64,000 nt of DNA, taken from contig NZ_WNKX01000013.1 in assembly GCF_009720745.1 (NCBI RefSeq), forward strand, positions 1 through 64,000, given 5' to 3'. The translations under genes and the position numbers were made by a program. This DNA comes from Massilia eburnea. GTDB taxonomy: Bacteria > Pseudomonadota > Gammaproteobacteria > Burkholderiales > Burkholderiaceae_D. Below are positions 27,045 through 36,530 of the stretch, in pieces (the first letter of the stretch is position 1; each line of letters opens with the position of its first letter). Below the pieces are notes generated by a model, which was not told where the DNA came from, did no database searches, and saw only the letters and a list, made by a program, of their open reading frames with translations.

Positions 27045-27112
27045 AGCGGGCGAGTTTCGCACACACAGTGCGTTCTGGCAAATTCGTAAGTAACAGACAA
27101 GATTTTCTTTCA

Positions 27113-29185
27113 TCAGTTGAAGGTCTTCTTGAAGTTCAGGCGCAATGCTGTGCCGCCCCGGGTGGCAATGGCGGATTGGCGCCAGCTGCCGGTGGCGTGA
27201 TCTTCGTAGCGGTAAACGGTGCTGCGCCCGGGGTGCAGCAAGTCGCTCAACGCGAGGCGCCATTCCTGGCTGGGTGATTGCTTCCATGTGGCGCGCAGGT
27301 CCAGCTTGCGCTGGCAGGGGGCGATGGTGCCGGTGGTGATGGAGTCGCGGCTCGCGCCACCGGCTTCATAGGAATATTCGGCATCGAGCGTCAGCGCAGC
27401 GTGCCTGTGGCTGAGGGCAGCCGTGCCGCTGAACGGCGTTTGCTCGGCGAGGCGGTTGTCGGGGCCGGCGACGCTGCCGAGGCGGGAACGGTTGAAGGTG
27501 GCGTTGGTGCGCAGCGAGAGCGATGGCGACAGCGGCATGCGCAGCTCCAGTGTGGCGCCGTAGGCGCGCGCTCCGCCGCGGTTGGCCGGCATGGCGACCC
27601 AGCGGCCGTTCTCGTTGTACAGCGAGACCAGGATCACGTTGTCGATGTCGCGCGCGTAGATGCTGGCACTGAACAGGCTGTCCTTGGCGAAGTAGTAGTC
27701 GATGCCGGCATCCAGTCCCCAGGCCAGTTCGGGACGTAAGGCCGGATTGCCTTGGGTGTCGGGATTGGTCTGGCTGTTGTTGTTATCGGAGGTGAAGCGG
27801 CGCGGGATCAGGTCGAGCATGTTCGGCGCCTTGTAGCTGCGGCTCGCGCCTACACGCAGCTGGCTGTCGCCGGGCAGTTTGCGCATCCATTCCAGGACCG
27901 GGCTGAAGACTTTGCTGCGTTGGCGCACCGGGGCAGTGTTGCGGTCCCAGGCTTCGGTCTGCATGGTTTCCCAGCGCAGGCCGGCGGACCAGGAATCGGC
28001 GCCTTGCTTCCATTCGTCCTGCGCGAAGGCGGCCAGACGGTCGATGCGGCCGTCGTAACGGTCGTCCTTGCGGAAATTGAGCGCGCCATGGTGGTCGTAT
28101 TCGTGTTCGATGCGGCTTTGCATGCGCTGCAGGGCGGAGCCGTCCCAGCCGGCAACGAGAGCGTGCCCGTTGCCGAGCGGGTGGGAGAATTTACCGCCGT
28201 AGTTAAGGCCATGTTCGCGGATATCGCCGTCGACGTGGCGCAGCGTGGGGCCGGGACCCGCAAGCGGCCATCCGGTGAAATCAAAACCGGTATCGCGCGG
28301 CGCCTTGTTGCCGCCCAGCTTGAGCTCCCATTGCGTGCCGTTGCCCAGTGTGCGTTGCCAGGTCAATTCGCTGCGCAGGAAATAGCCGTGCATGCGGAAG
28401 CGGCTGCGCACGTCAGCGAAATCGCCTGATTCGCCGAGCTGCACTTCTTCATGCGACCGGTAAGAGATATTGCGGCGGTTGATGGTGACGACGTTTTGCA
28501 AGGAGAAGCTGTCGCCATTGCTTGTGCTCCAGTTCAGGCGTGGGCTGATGTTGAGCGATTCGCCGACGTTGTCTTCATGCGAATGCGTCGTGCGCAGCAG
28601 GCCGGGGGCGCTTTCGGTGATAGTGCGGTCGGCGGGCGTGCTGGTGCGCGACAGCACGGCGCTGACGTTGTGCGACCAGCCGTCCGACTTGCCGGTCGAT
28701 TGCGCAGTCAACCGGGGCGACCAGGCGCCGTGCAGGCTGTCCATCCCGAGCTGCATCTCCCGCGTGCTGCGGCTGACGGATTTGCGCAGCACGATATTGA
28801 TGGTGCCGGCGATGCCTTGCGTTCCCAGCACGGCGGAGGCGGTGCGCAGCACTTCGACGCGTTCGATCAACTCGGGCGGCAGGCTGTCCAGCGAGAAGCC
28901 GTTGGGGGCTGGCTGGCCGTTCAGCAGCACCTGCGTGTAGCCCTTGCCCAGGCCGCGCATGCGGATGCCGGCGCTGTCGCTGATCGTGATGCCGGGCAGC
29001 CGGCGCAGGGCGTCGGCAAGGGTGCGGTCGCCGTTCGCTGCGAGGTCTTCACGCGTGAGCACGATGGTGCTGGCTGTATCGTCCTTGCGCTGGTCAAGCC
29101 TGGCGCTTTTGATTTCAATCACCTGTTGTGCGGATACGGTGTGGCCTGACAGCGCGGCGGCCAGCATGATTGCAGTCTTCTTCAT
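27113..29185 (-). CDS. TonB-dependent outer-membrane receptor
   Basis: 690 residues with a signal peptide (cleavage near TVSAQQ). The plug domain covers about 40-150 (LADALRRLPGITI, MRGLGKGYTQVLLNGQ, IERVEVLRTASAVLG), followed by the beta-barrel ending LRLNFKKTFN, with a terminal Phe-Asn. AAGGAA precedes the ATG at 29185. It imports a ligand larger than porins allow; which one is unknown, and no heme or siderophore motif stands out. Its place between two M23-domain genes and downstream of a BlaI/BlaR-like pair is unusual and suggests uptake or sensing of a wall- or antibiotic-related compound. Confidence 0.9.
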   Translation of the reverse strand: MKKTAIMLAAALSGHTVSAQQVIEIKSARLDQRKDDTASTIVLTREDLAANGDRTLADALRRLPGITISDSAGIRMRGLGKGYTQVLLNGQPAPNGFSLDSLPPELIERVEVLRTASAVLGTQGIAGTINIVLRKSVSRSTREMQLGMDSLHGAWSPRLTAQSTGKSDGWSHNVSAVLSRTSTPADRTITESAPGLLRTTHSHEDNVGESLNISPRLNWSTSNGDSFSLQNVVTINRRNISYRSHEEVQLGESGDFADVRSRFRMHGYFLRSELTWQRTLGNGTQWELKLGGNKAPRDTGFDFTGWPLAGPGPTLRHVDGDIREHGLNYGGKFSHPLGNGHALVAGWDGSALQRMQSRIEHEYDHHGALNFRKDDRYDGRIDRLAAFAQDEWKQGADSWSAGLRWETMQTEAWDRNTAPVRQRSKVFSPVLEWMRKLPGDSQLRVGASRSYKAPNMLDLIPRRFTSDNNNSQTNPDTQGNPALRPELAWGLDAGIDYYFAKDSLFSASIYARDIDNVILVSLYNENGRWVAMPANRGGARAYGATLELRMPLSPSLSLRTNATFNRSRLGSVAGPDNRLAEQTPFSGTAALSHRHAALTLDAEYSYEAGGASRDSITTGTIAPCQRKLDLRATWKQSPSQEWRLALSDLLHPGRSTVYRYEDHATGSWRQSAIATRGGTALRLNFKKTFN

Positions 29186-29256
29186 TGCGATTCCTTAGGG
29201 CGAGCGCCTCCAATGCCGGGCAGCGCGCGGCATGTGGTCAGTGGCGGCGGGCCGGG

Positions 29257-30783
29257 TTAGCTGGCGCGGCTGGCTTTAAGGCGTTGCAGCGCGGTTCTTG
29301 TGGCGTTGGCTTCGAGGTTGCCCAGCAAGGCTTGCGGATCGATGTTGCCGCCGTTGCGGGTGACTTCCATGTGCAGGTGCGGTCCGGTGGCTTTGCCGGT
29401 GGCGCCGCTGGTGCCGATCTGCTGGCCTGCCGCCACGTGGTCGCCTTCCTTCACTTGGCGCCGGTCCATGTGGGCGTACAGGGAACGCAGGCCGTTGGCA
29501 TGTTCGATGGCGACTACTTCGCCCCATTTGCTTTCGCCGAGGTAGCGGTTGGTGGAGGCGACGACGACGCCGTCCGCTGGCGCGAAGACCGGCGTTCCGG
29601 TCGGCGTAGCGAAATCGATGCCGCCGTGCGTGCGGCCGGTTGGCGCGTGCAGGACGCCGAAGAAGGCGCTGACACGCAGGCGCTGCATTGGCGCTTGCCA
29701 GTGCGGCAGGGCCGCGGCGGCCAACGCCGGATCCCCGGCCGGGCCGGCGTCGATATGCCATGCCAGCGCCGGTTGCAGCAGGACGCTGGCGGCAATGACT
29801 GCGGGCAGTGCGGCCCAGCCGAGGGCGCAGGCGACTGCGCGTGGAATGGCGGGAACGCCGTCGCGGATCATGTTGATGCGGGCGCCCACTGCATCCACCA
29901 CGCGGCCCCCAAAGGCGAGGGCGGTGCCGTGGCCGGGGACCGTTTGCATGCGCATTTGCGCGACCAGCGCGGCGGCATAGGCGCGGCGTTGTGCGGAGGG
30001 GCGGCCCAGCAGGACGGTGCGGTCGCAGCCCAGCTCCTGCGCCCACGCCATCTGCCTGCCCAGGCGGGAGACCATTGGGTTGAACCATTGGGCTGCTTGC
30101 AGCAGGAAGCTGGCATGCATCCACATCGGGTCGCGGCGGGCCAGGTGCGTCAGTTCGTGTTCGATCACCAGGCGTTGTTGGGCGGGGTCGAAATCGCGCA
30201 GGTGGCGCGGCAGCAGCAGTACCGGGCGAGTCAGGCCGACCAGCATGGGAGCGATGGGGGCGTCGATTTCCCGCACTTCCGGCAGCGCGCGTTGGAGGCT
30301 GGCGAAACCGGCGTGGTCGGCCAGTGACAAACGATCCAGCGGCTGCGAGGCCGCCAGCAAGCCGGCCAGGCGGCGCGTGGCCTGTAGCCGGCGCGCCGCG
30401 CAAACGGCTAAGCCGGCGCTGTAGAGGGCGAGCCAGGAATATCCCAGCCAAAGCAGCGCCGGCGCCGGCTCGATCGGCATGGCGTCGTGCTCGTCGAAGA
30501 GCGCGTCATCGGCGCTTGCGTCGCCGGCGCGAGAGGATGCGTCCGCTGCGGCGTTCGAAAGCACGGCGGGCAATTCGATGGCGGGGACGATGCTGGGGCG
30601 CGCCGAGGCGGGCAGCAGCCCCAGGGCAAGCGTGAGGGCGGCGGCGGCGGCGCCCAGCAGCCATGGCGTGCGGCGCGCCTCGAGCCCCGGCCAGGTGCGT
30701 GCGGCGCTACGCAGCAGCAGCCACGCGGCGGCGCCGGCCAGCACGCTGGCGATGCTCGCCTGCAGGAAGAGCAGTGCGAACAT
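29257..30783 (-). CDS. BlaR1-like M56 membrane protease fused to an M23 domain
   Basis: 508 residues. The N-terminal part has several hydrophobic helices and the M56 zinc-protease core with HELTH at 209-213 and a downstream ELGCDR. A further membrane segment (near residue 320, ALGWAALPAVIAASVLL) leads to a C-terminal LytM domain with HGGID (386-390) and GPHLHME (467-473). In BlaR1/MecR1 that last position holds the penicillin-binding sensor. The arrangement suggests a transmembrane sensor that senses or binds peptidoglycan outside and cuts the repressor inside. It lies 3 bases after the blaI-type gene, clearly one operon. Confidence 0.85.
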   Translation of the reverse strand: MFALLFLQASIASVLAGAAAWLLLRSAARTWPGLEARRTPWLLGAAAAALTLALGLLPASARPSIVPAIELPAVLSNAAADASSRAGDASADDALFDEHDAMPIEPAPALLWLGYSWLALYSAGLAVCAARRLQATRRLAGLLAASQPLDRLSLADHAGFASLQRALPEVREIDAPIAPMLVGLTRPVLLLPRHLRDFDPAQQRLVIEHELTHLARRDPMWMHASFLLQAAQWFNPMVSRLGRQMAWAQELGCDRTVLLGRPSAQRRAYAAALVAQMRMQTVPGHGTALAFGGRVVDAVGARINMIRDGVPAIPRAVACALGWAALPAVIAASVLLQPALAWHIDAGPAGDPALAAAALPHWQAPMQRLRVSAFFGVLHAPTGRTHGGIDFATPTGTPVFAPADGVVVASTNRYLGESKWGEVVAIEHANGLRSLYAHMDRRQVKEGDHVAAGQQIGTSGATGKATGPHLHMEVTRNGGNIDPQALLGNLEANATRTALQRLKASRAS

Positions 30784-30786
30784 TGC

Positions 30787-31161
30787 TTACTCCTTATCTT
30801 CCGGCCATTCGCTGAGCAATTGCTCGAGCTCTTTGAGTTCATGCTGGTTGACCAGCTTGGAGCCAGTGAACATATTCACCGGCAGGGGCGCGCTCATTTC
30901 CATGACGCGGTGGCTGAAATCGTGGGCAAATTCGGCCAGCGTTTCAACCTTTTCGACCACTGGCGCGTATACATTCATACCGTGGGCGGAATGCTGGCTG
31001 ATCATGCCTTTCTCCAGCATGCGCTCCAGGGTTTTGCGGGTGGACGAGAAGGACCAGGCCAGTTCTTCTTCCACGCGGTCATGGATTTCACGGGCGCTGA
31101 GCGGTTGCTGCTTCCACAGGGCTTTGAGCAGCGTCAATTCGGTAATCGATGGAATGGCCAT
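30787..31161 (-). CDS. BlaI/MecI-family transcriptional repressor
   Basis: 124 residues. A winged helix occupies the first 75 residues (SITELTLLKALWKQQPLSAREI, then SSTRKTLERMLEKGMI), and a C-terminal dimerisation/cleavage region follows. Such repressors are inactivated by cleavage by the partner M56 protease, here the gene directly downstream. Two GCGACA-N2-TGTC dyads upstream (31192 and 31225) are candidate operators that would also control the divergent lipoprotein. Confidence 0.9.
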   Translation of the reverse strand: MAIPSITELTLLKALWKQQPLSAREIHDRVEEELAWSFSSTRKTLERMLEKGMISQHSAHGMNVYAPVVEKVETLAEFAHDFSHRVMEMSAPLPVNMFTGSKLVNQHELKELEQLLSEWPEDKE

Positions 31162-31191
31162 GGGAGCTCCTTGTGACGTATGACGGGATTG

Positions 31192-31207
31192 TGCGACAAG
31201 TGTCGCG
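31192..31207. promoter_or_regulatory. Candidate BlaI-type operator 1
   Basis: TGCGACA-AG-TGTCGCG: an inverted repeat with six of seven pairs, 31 bp upstream of the repressor start. The GACA/TGTC core resembles the TACA/TGTA dyads bound by BlaI and MecI. A second, near-identical copy follows at 31225. Confidence 0.5.
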
Positions 31208-31224
31208 CGAAGGCAAGGAGTTTA

Positions 31225-31240
31225 TGCGACATGTGTCACA
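31225..31240. promoter_or_regulatory. Candidate BlaI-type operator 2
   Basis: TGCGACA-TG-TGTCACA: the second dyad of the pair, centred 33 bp from the first (about three helical turns) and ending 19 bp before the lipoprotein ATG. Binding here could repress the divergent lipoprotein gene together with the island. Confidence 0.5.
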
Positions 31241-31258
31241 TAATGTATCATTGGGTAT

Positions 31259-31744
31259 ATGAAGAAACTTGCAATCCTTATCACAATACTTTCCGCCGTT
31301 CTCGGCTGCAGCAGCAAGCGGCTGACCGAGGCGGAGGTGCGCACCGTGATGGGCGAGATGGAAACTTCGGTCCAGCGCCACGACGCGAACCGCCTGATCG
31401 CGAATTTCACGCCCAACGCCATGATCATGGTGTCGATGCCGGGCACTGGCGGCGGCCTCTCGCGCATGAGCGTGGCCGAATACAAGAACATGCTGGAAGG
31501 CCTGTGGAAGGTTCAGCTGCAATCGACCTATGAGGTCAGCAAGCGCGAAGTGGCGCTGTCCGCAAACGGCCGCAGCGCCACCGCGCGCGACGTGGCAAAA
31601 GAAGTGGTGCTGCTGCCGGGCGAGCGCATGGAATCGCTCAGCAAGCAAAAGGCGGAGATCGCACTGGTGGATGGCGTGCCGCGCATTATTTCACTGACGG
31701 CGGAAGTGGAGTCGCTGGTCGCAACGCCAACTTCGCGCAACTAG
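31259..31744 (+). CDS. Putative lipoprotein with an NTF2/SnoaL-like fold
   Basis: 161 residues. A lipoprotein signal ends in VLGCSS (Cys17). The rest (VRTVMGEMETSVQRHDANRL, ANFTPNAMIMV) resembles small NTF2-like/nuclear-transport-factor folds, but no catalytic residues can be assigned. It is divergent from the BlaI-type repressor with paired dyads between them, so it may be a regulated output of that system. Its stop overlaps that of recG by 4 bp. Confidence 0.7.
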   Translation: MKKLAILITILSAVLGCSSKRLTEAEVRTVMGEMETSVQRHDANRLIANFTPNAMIMVSMPGTGGGLSRMSVAEYKNMLEGLWKVQLQSTYEVSKREVALSANGRSATARDVAKEVVLLPGERMESLSKQKAEIALVDGVPRIISLTAEVESLVATPTSRN

Positions 31745-33819
31745 ACTTTCAGGAATTCTTCGCGGCCGCCGAGCCAGCGTTCCAGGTGGGCTTCCACCGT
31801 GGCCTTGTTGGCGGGCGTCGCCTCATGCAGCAGGGCGTGTGCGACATCGCGCGCCTGGTCGACCAGCCAGCCGTCCGTTTCCAGGTCGGCAAAGCGCAGC
31901 ATGGCCTGGCCGGATTGGCGCGAGCCGAGGAATTCGCCGGGGCCTCGGATTTCCAGGTCGCGGCGTGCGATTTCAAAACCATCCGTCGTTTCGCGCATCG
32001 TCATCAGGCGCTGCTTGGCGACCGGGCCCAGCGGGCTTTGATACAGCAGCAGGCAGACCGAGGCCGCCGAGCCCCGCCCCACGCGGCCGCGCAGCTGGTG
32101 CAGCTGCGACAGGCCGAAACGTTCCGCGTGCTCAATGACCATCAGCGAGGAATTCGGCACGTCGACGCCGACTTCAATCACCGTGGTCGCCACCAGCACG
32201 TGGATGTCGCCGGCGGCGAAGGCATCCATCACTTCCGCTTTCTCGGCGGGCTTCAGGCGGCCGTGCACCAGGCCCACGCGCAGGTCGGGCAGGGCGGCTG
32301 CCAGCGTCTCGTAGGTTTCGGTCGCGGTCTGCAGCTGCAGCGCTTCCGATTCTTCAATCAGCGGGCAGACCCAATACGCCTGGCGGCCTTCCAGCGCGGC
32401 GGCGTGCACCCGGGCGATCACTTCGTCGCGGCGGTTCTGGTCCACCACGGCGGTGACGATCGGCGTGCGGCCGGGCGGCAGCTCGTCGATCACCGACACT
32501 TCGAGGTCGGCGTAGTAAGTCATAGCCAGCGTGCGCGGGATCGGGGTGGCCGACATCATCAGCTGGTGCGGCACGTTGTCGCCATTGCCCTTGTTGCGCA
32601 GGGTCAGGCGCTGGCCGACGCCGAAGCGGTGCTGTTCGTCGACGATCACCAGGCCCAGTTTCGCGAACTGCACCGTGTCCTGGATGATGGCGTGGGTGCC
32701 GATCACCAGCTGTGCTGCGCCCGATTCCACCAGCGCGTAGGCGGCTTCCTTCTCTTTCTTTTTCAGGCTGCCGGTCAGCCACGCGACCTTGACCCCCAGC
32801 GGTTCCAGCCACGCCGCGATCTTGCGGAAGTGCTGGTCGGCCAGGATTTCGGTCGGCGCCATCAGCGCGGCCTGGTAGCCGCTGTCGATGGCCTGCGCGG
32901 CCGACAGCGCGGCCACGATGGTCTTGCCGCTGCCCACGTCGCCCTGCAGCAGGCGCTGCATCGGGTAGGGCTGCTTGATGTCCTCGCGGATTTCCTTCAG
33001 CACGCGCTGCTGGGCCTTGGTCAGCTTGAAGGGCAGCGAGGCTTCGAAGGCGGACGACAGCGTGCCCACCTTGCCCAGCTTTGCAGCGCCTTTGGCGCGG
33101 CGTGCGCGCTGCGCCCGTTTCAGCGACAGCTGCTGCGCCAGCAGTTCGTCGAACTTCACGCGCGTCCATGCCGGGTGGGTGCGGTCGATCAGCGCGTTCT
33201 CGTCGATTTGCGGCGGCGGGTAGTGCAGGGTGCGCACGGCCGTTTCCAGCGGGTGCAGGCGCATGGTCTTCAGCACTTCCGGCGGCAGGGTGTCGGTCCA
33301 GTCCACCCGTTTCATGGCGTCGGCAATCGCGCGGCGCAGCACCAGCTGGGACAGGCCTTCGCCGGATGGGTAGACGGGGGTGAGGGAAGTCGGCAGCGGT
33401 GCGCCTTCGTTCACGATCTTGTAGGCCGGGTGCACCATCTCGGCGCCGAAGAAGCCGTGGCGCACCTCGCCGCGCGCGCGCACGCGGGTGCCCTCGGCCA
33501 GCTGCTTGACCTGGCTGCCGTAGAAATTCATGAAGCGCAGCTGGATGTCGCCGGTTTCGTCGGCGATGTGCACCAGCAGCTGGCGCCGCGGCTTGTAGGC
33601 GATTTCGTTGGACGTGACCACGCCTTCCACCTGCGACACTTCGCCGCCGCGCATGCAGGCTTCACGGATGGTCAGGACCTCCGTCTCATCCTCATAGCGC
33701 ATGGGAAGGTGCAGCACCAGGTCCATATCCGTGCGCAGGCCAAGCTTGGCGAGCTTGCTCTCGGCGGTGGCGGCGGGCTTTTTGGGTGCGGCGGGCTTTT
33801 TTTGCTTCGTTTCCGGCAT
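31741..33819 (-). CDS. recG: ATP-dependent DNA helicase RecG
   Basis: 692 residues, essentially the length of E. coli RecG. An N-terminal wedge/OB domain is followed by helicase motifs I (LLQGDVGSGKT), Ia (MAPTEILADQH), II (VDEQHRFGVGQR), III (MSATPIPRT), V and VI (QLRGRVGRG). It remodels stalled replication forks and Holliday junctions. The first residues (MPETKQKKPAAPKKPAA) form a Lys/Pro-rich extension. It is divergent from queA across 66 bp. Confidence 0.96.
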   Translation of the reverse strand: MPETKQKKPAAPKKPAATAESKLAKLGLRTDMDLVLHLPMRYEDETEVLTIREACMRGGEVSQVEGVVTSNEIAYKPRRQLLVHIADETGDIQLRFMNFYGSQVKQLAEGTRVRARGEVRHGFFGAEMVHPAYKIVNEGAPLPTSLTPVYPSGEGLSQLVLRRAIADAMKRVDWTDTLPPEVLKTMRLHPLETAVRTLHYPPPQIDENALIDRTHPAWTRVKFDELLAQQLSLKRAQRARRAKGAAKLGKVGTLSSAFEASLPFKLTKAQQRVLKEIREDIKQPYPMQRLLQGDVGSGKTIVAALSAAQAIDSGYQAALMAPTEILADQHFRKIAAWLEPLGVKVAWLTGSLKKKEKEAAYALVESGAAQLVIGTHAIIQDTVQFAKLGLVIVDEQHRFGVGQRLTLRNKGNGDNVPHQLMMSATPIPRTLAMTYYADLEVSVIDELPPGRTPIVTAVVDQNRRDEVIARVHAAALEGRQAYWVCPLIEESEALQLQTATETYETLAAALPDLRVGLVHGRLKPAEKAEVMDAFAAGDIHVLVATTVIEVGVDVPNSSLMVIEHAERFGLSQLHQLRGRVGRGSAASVCLLLYQSPLGPVAKQRLMTMRETTDGFEIARRDLEIRGPGEFLGSRQSGQAMLRFADLETDGWLVDQARDVAHALLHEATPANKATVEAHLERWLGGREEFLKV

Positions 33820-33885
33820 TTTTGCGTGAATTTTGGGCAGGTGTCGTAAAATAGAGGGTTGCCCAACAGTTTTAGTAGTCCGTCA

Positions 33886-34911
33886 ATGTACTCGCTATCC
33901 GATTTCGATTTTAACTTGCCGCCAGAGCGAATTGCGCAATTTCCGCTGCCGGACCGCAGCGCGTCGCGCCTCCTGCATGTAGATGGCAAGACCCTGCACG
34001 ACCGCCAGTTCACCGACATCGTCGACCAGCTGCAAGCCGGCGACCTGCTGGTGATGAACAATACCCGTGTCCTGAAGGCCCGCTTCTTCGGCGTGAAGGA
34101 CAGCGGCGGCAAGGTCGAGGCCCTGGTCGAGCGCGTGCTGGATACCCGCACCGTGCTGGCCCAGGTGCGCGCTTCCAAGTCGCCAGGCCCCGGCGTGAAG
34201 ATCCGCCTGGCCGACGCCTTCGACGTCACGGTGGGCGAGCGCGCGGGCGAATTCTATACCCTGCATTTCGATGCCGACGTGTTCGACCTGATCGAGCAAT
34301 ATGGCCGCCTGCCGCTGCCGCCCTACATCGAGCACGCGCCGGGCGAAGTGGACGAAACCCGCTACCAGACCGTGTTCAACAAAGTGCCGGGCGCCGTGGC
34401 CGCGCCCACCGCCGGCCTGCACTTCGACGAAGCGCTGCTGGACAAGCTGCGCGCCAAGGGCGTGAAGTTCGCTTATGTCACCCTGCACGTGGGCGCCGGT
34501 ACCTTCCAGCCGGTGCGCACCGAGAACCTGGCCGAGCACAAGATGCACACCGAGTGGTACACCATGCCTCAGGAGACCGTGGACGACGTGCGCGCAACCC
34601 GCGCCGCCGGCCGCGACGTGGTGGCAGTGGGCACGACCTCGCTGCGTGCGCTGGAATCGGCTTCGCAGAGCGGCCAGCTGGAAGCCGGCAGCGCCGATAC
34701 CAGCCTGTTCATCACCCCCGGCTACAAATTCAAGACGGTGACGCGCCTGGTCACCAACTTCCACCTGCCGAAATCGACCCTGCTGATGCTGGTGAGCGCT
34801 TTCGCAGGCTTTACCGAGATCCGCCATGCTTACCAGCACGCGATCGCGAACGAATACCGCTTCTTCAGCTATGGCGACGCCATGCTGCTGACGACGCACA
34901 ACAGAGCATAA
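33886..34911 (+). CDS. queA: S-adenosylmethionine:tRNA ribosyltransferase-isomerase
   Basis: 341 residues from the ATG at 33886 ([18 protein letters not shown]), which aligns with known QueA; the longer frame adds nine unrelated residues. Conserved blocks include [28 protein letters not shown] and [16 protein letters not shown]. It transfers the ribosyl part of SAM to preQ1-tRNA to form epoxyqueuosine. It begins the queA-tgt-yajC-secD-secF cluster. Confidence 0.96.
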   Translation: MYSLSDFDFNLPPERIAQFPLPDRSASRLLHVDGKTLHDRQFTDIVDQLQAGDLLVMNNTRVLKARFFGVKDSGGKVEALVERVLDTRTVLAQVRASKSPGPGVKIRLADAFDVTVGERAGEFYTLHFDADVFDLIEQYGRLPLPPYIEHAPGEVDETRYQTVFNKVPGAVAAPTAGLHFDEALLDKLRAKGVKFAYVTLHVGAGTFQPVRTENLAEHKMHTEWYTMPQETVDDVRATRAAGRDVVAVGTTSLRALESASQSGQLEAGSADTSLFITPGYKFKTVTRLVTNFHLPKSTLLMLVSAFAGFTEIRHAYQHAIANEYRFFSYGDAMLLTTHNRA

Positions 34912-36060
<1,149 letters not shown>

Positions 36061-36102
36061 AAAACGGCAACTTGCCTATATATAGGTCGGCAGCACGGGC
36101 GG

Positions 36103-36111
36103 TGCTAGAAT
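36103..36111 (+). promoter_or_regulatory. Candidate extended -10 promoter for yajC-secDF
   Basis: TGCTAGAAT is an extended -10 box (TGN plus TAGAAT) 40 bp upstream of the yajC start, in the 91-bp gap after tgt. A perfect 12-bp palindrome CCTATATATAGG (36076-36087) lies at the -35 position instead of a recognisable -35 box. Confidence 0.4.
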
Positions 36112-36151
36112 ACACCGCTTGATTTTTACCTAACTAGAACTTGGAGTCACC

Positions 36152-36478
36152 GTGTTCATTTCCAACGCATACGCTCAATCCGCCGCCACCGACGCCGGCA
36201 TGATGGGCAACCTGACCACCTTCGCCCCACTGATCCTGATGTTCGTGGTGATGTACTTCCTGATGATTCGTCCGCAGCAAAAGCGCGCGAAAGAGCAGAA
36301 AGCCATGATGGAAGCCCTGGCCAAGGGCGACGAAGTAGTCACCATCGGCGGCGTCCTGGGCAAAGTGTCCAAAGTGACCGACCAGCACGTGACCATCGAA
36401 GTGGGTAACACCGAGATGATCGTGCAGAAGCACGCCATTTCCTCCCAGCTGCCGAAGGGCACCCTGAAGAGCCTGTGA
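36152..36478 (+). CDS. yajC: Sec translocase accessory protein YajC
   Basis: 108 residues starting at GTG 36152 behind GGAG. One transmembrane helix (FAPLILMFVVMYFLMIRPQQ) ends in the conserved RPQQKRAKE motif, and the C-terminal cytoplasmic domain begins after it. YajC associates with SecDF, encoded next. Confidence 0.95.
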   Translation: MFISNAYAQSAATDAGMMGNLTTFAPLILMFVVMYFLMIRPQQKRAKEQKAMMEALAKGDEVVTIGGVLGKVSKVTDQHVTIEVGNTEMIVQKHAISSQLPKGTLKSL

Positions 36479-36530
36479 TAACCAGCGCGGGCGGCGAAGC
36501 AGGGCCGCCCACGCCTGAACGCTGAAGACT

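Noticed and set aside
33822..33852. Promoter for queA (TTGCGT / TAAAAT)
   Set aside because: The spacing is 19 bp and the -35 is poor; the -10 alone is not enough.
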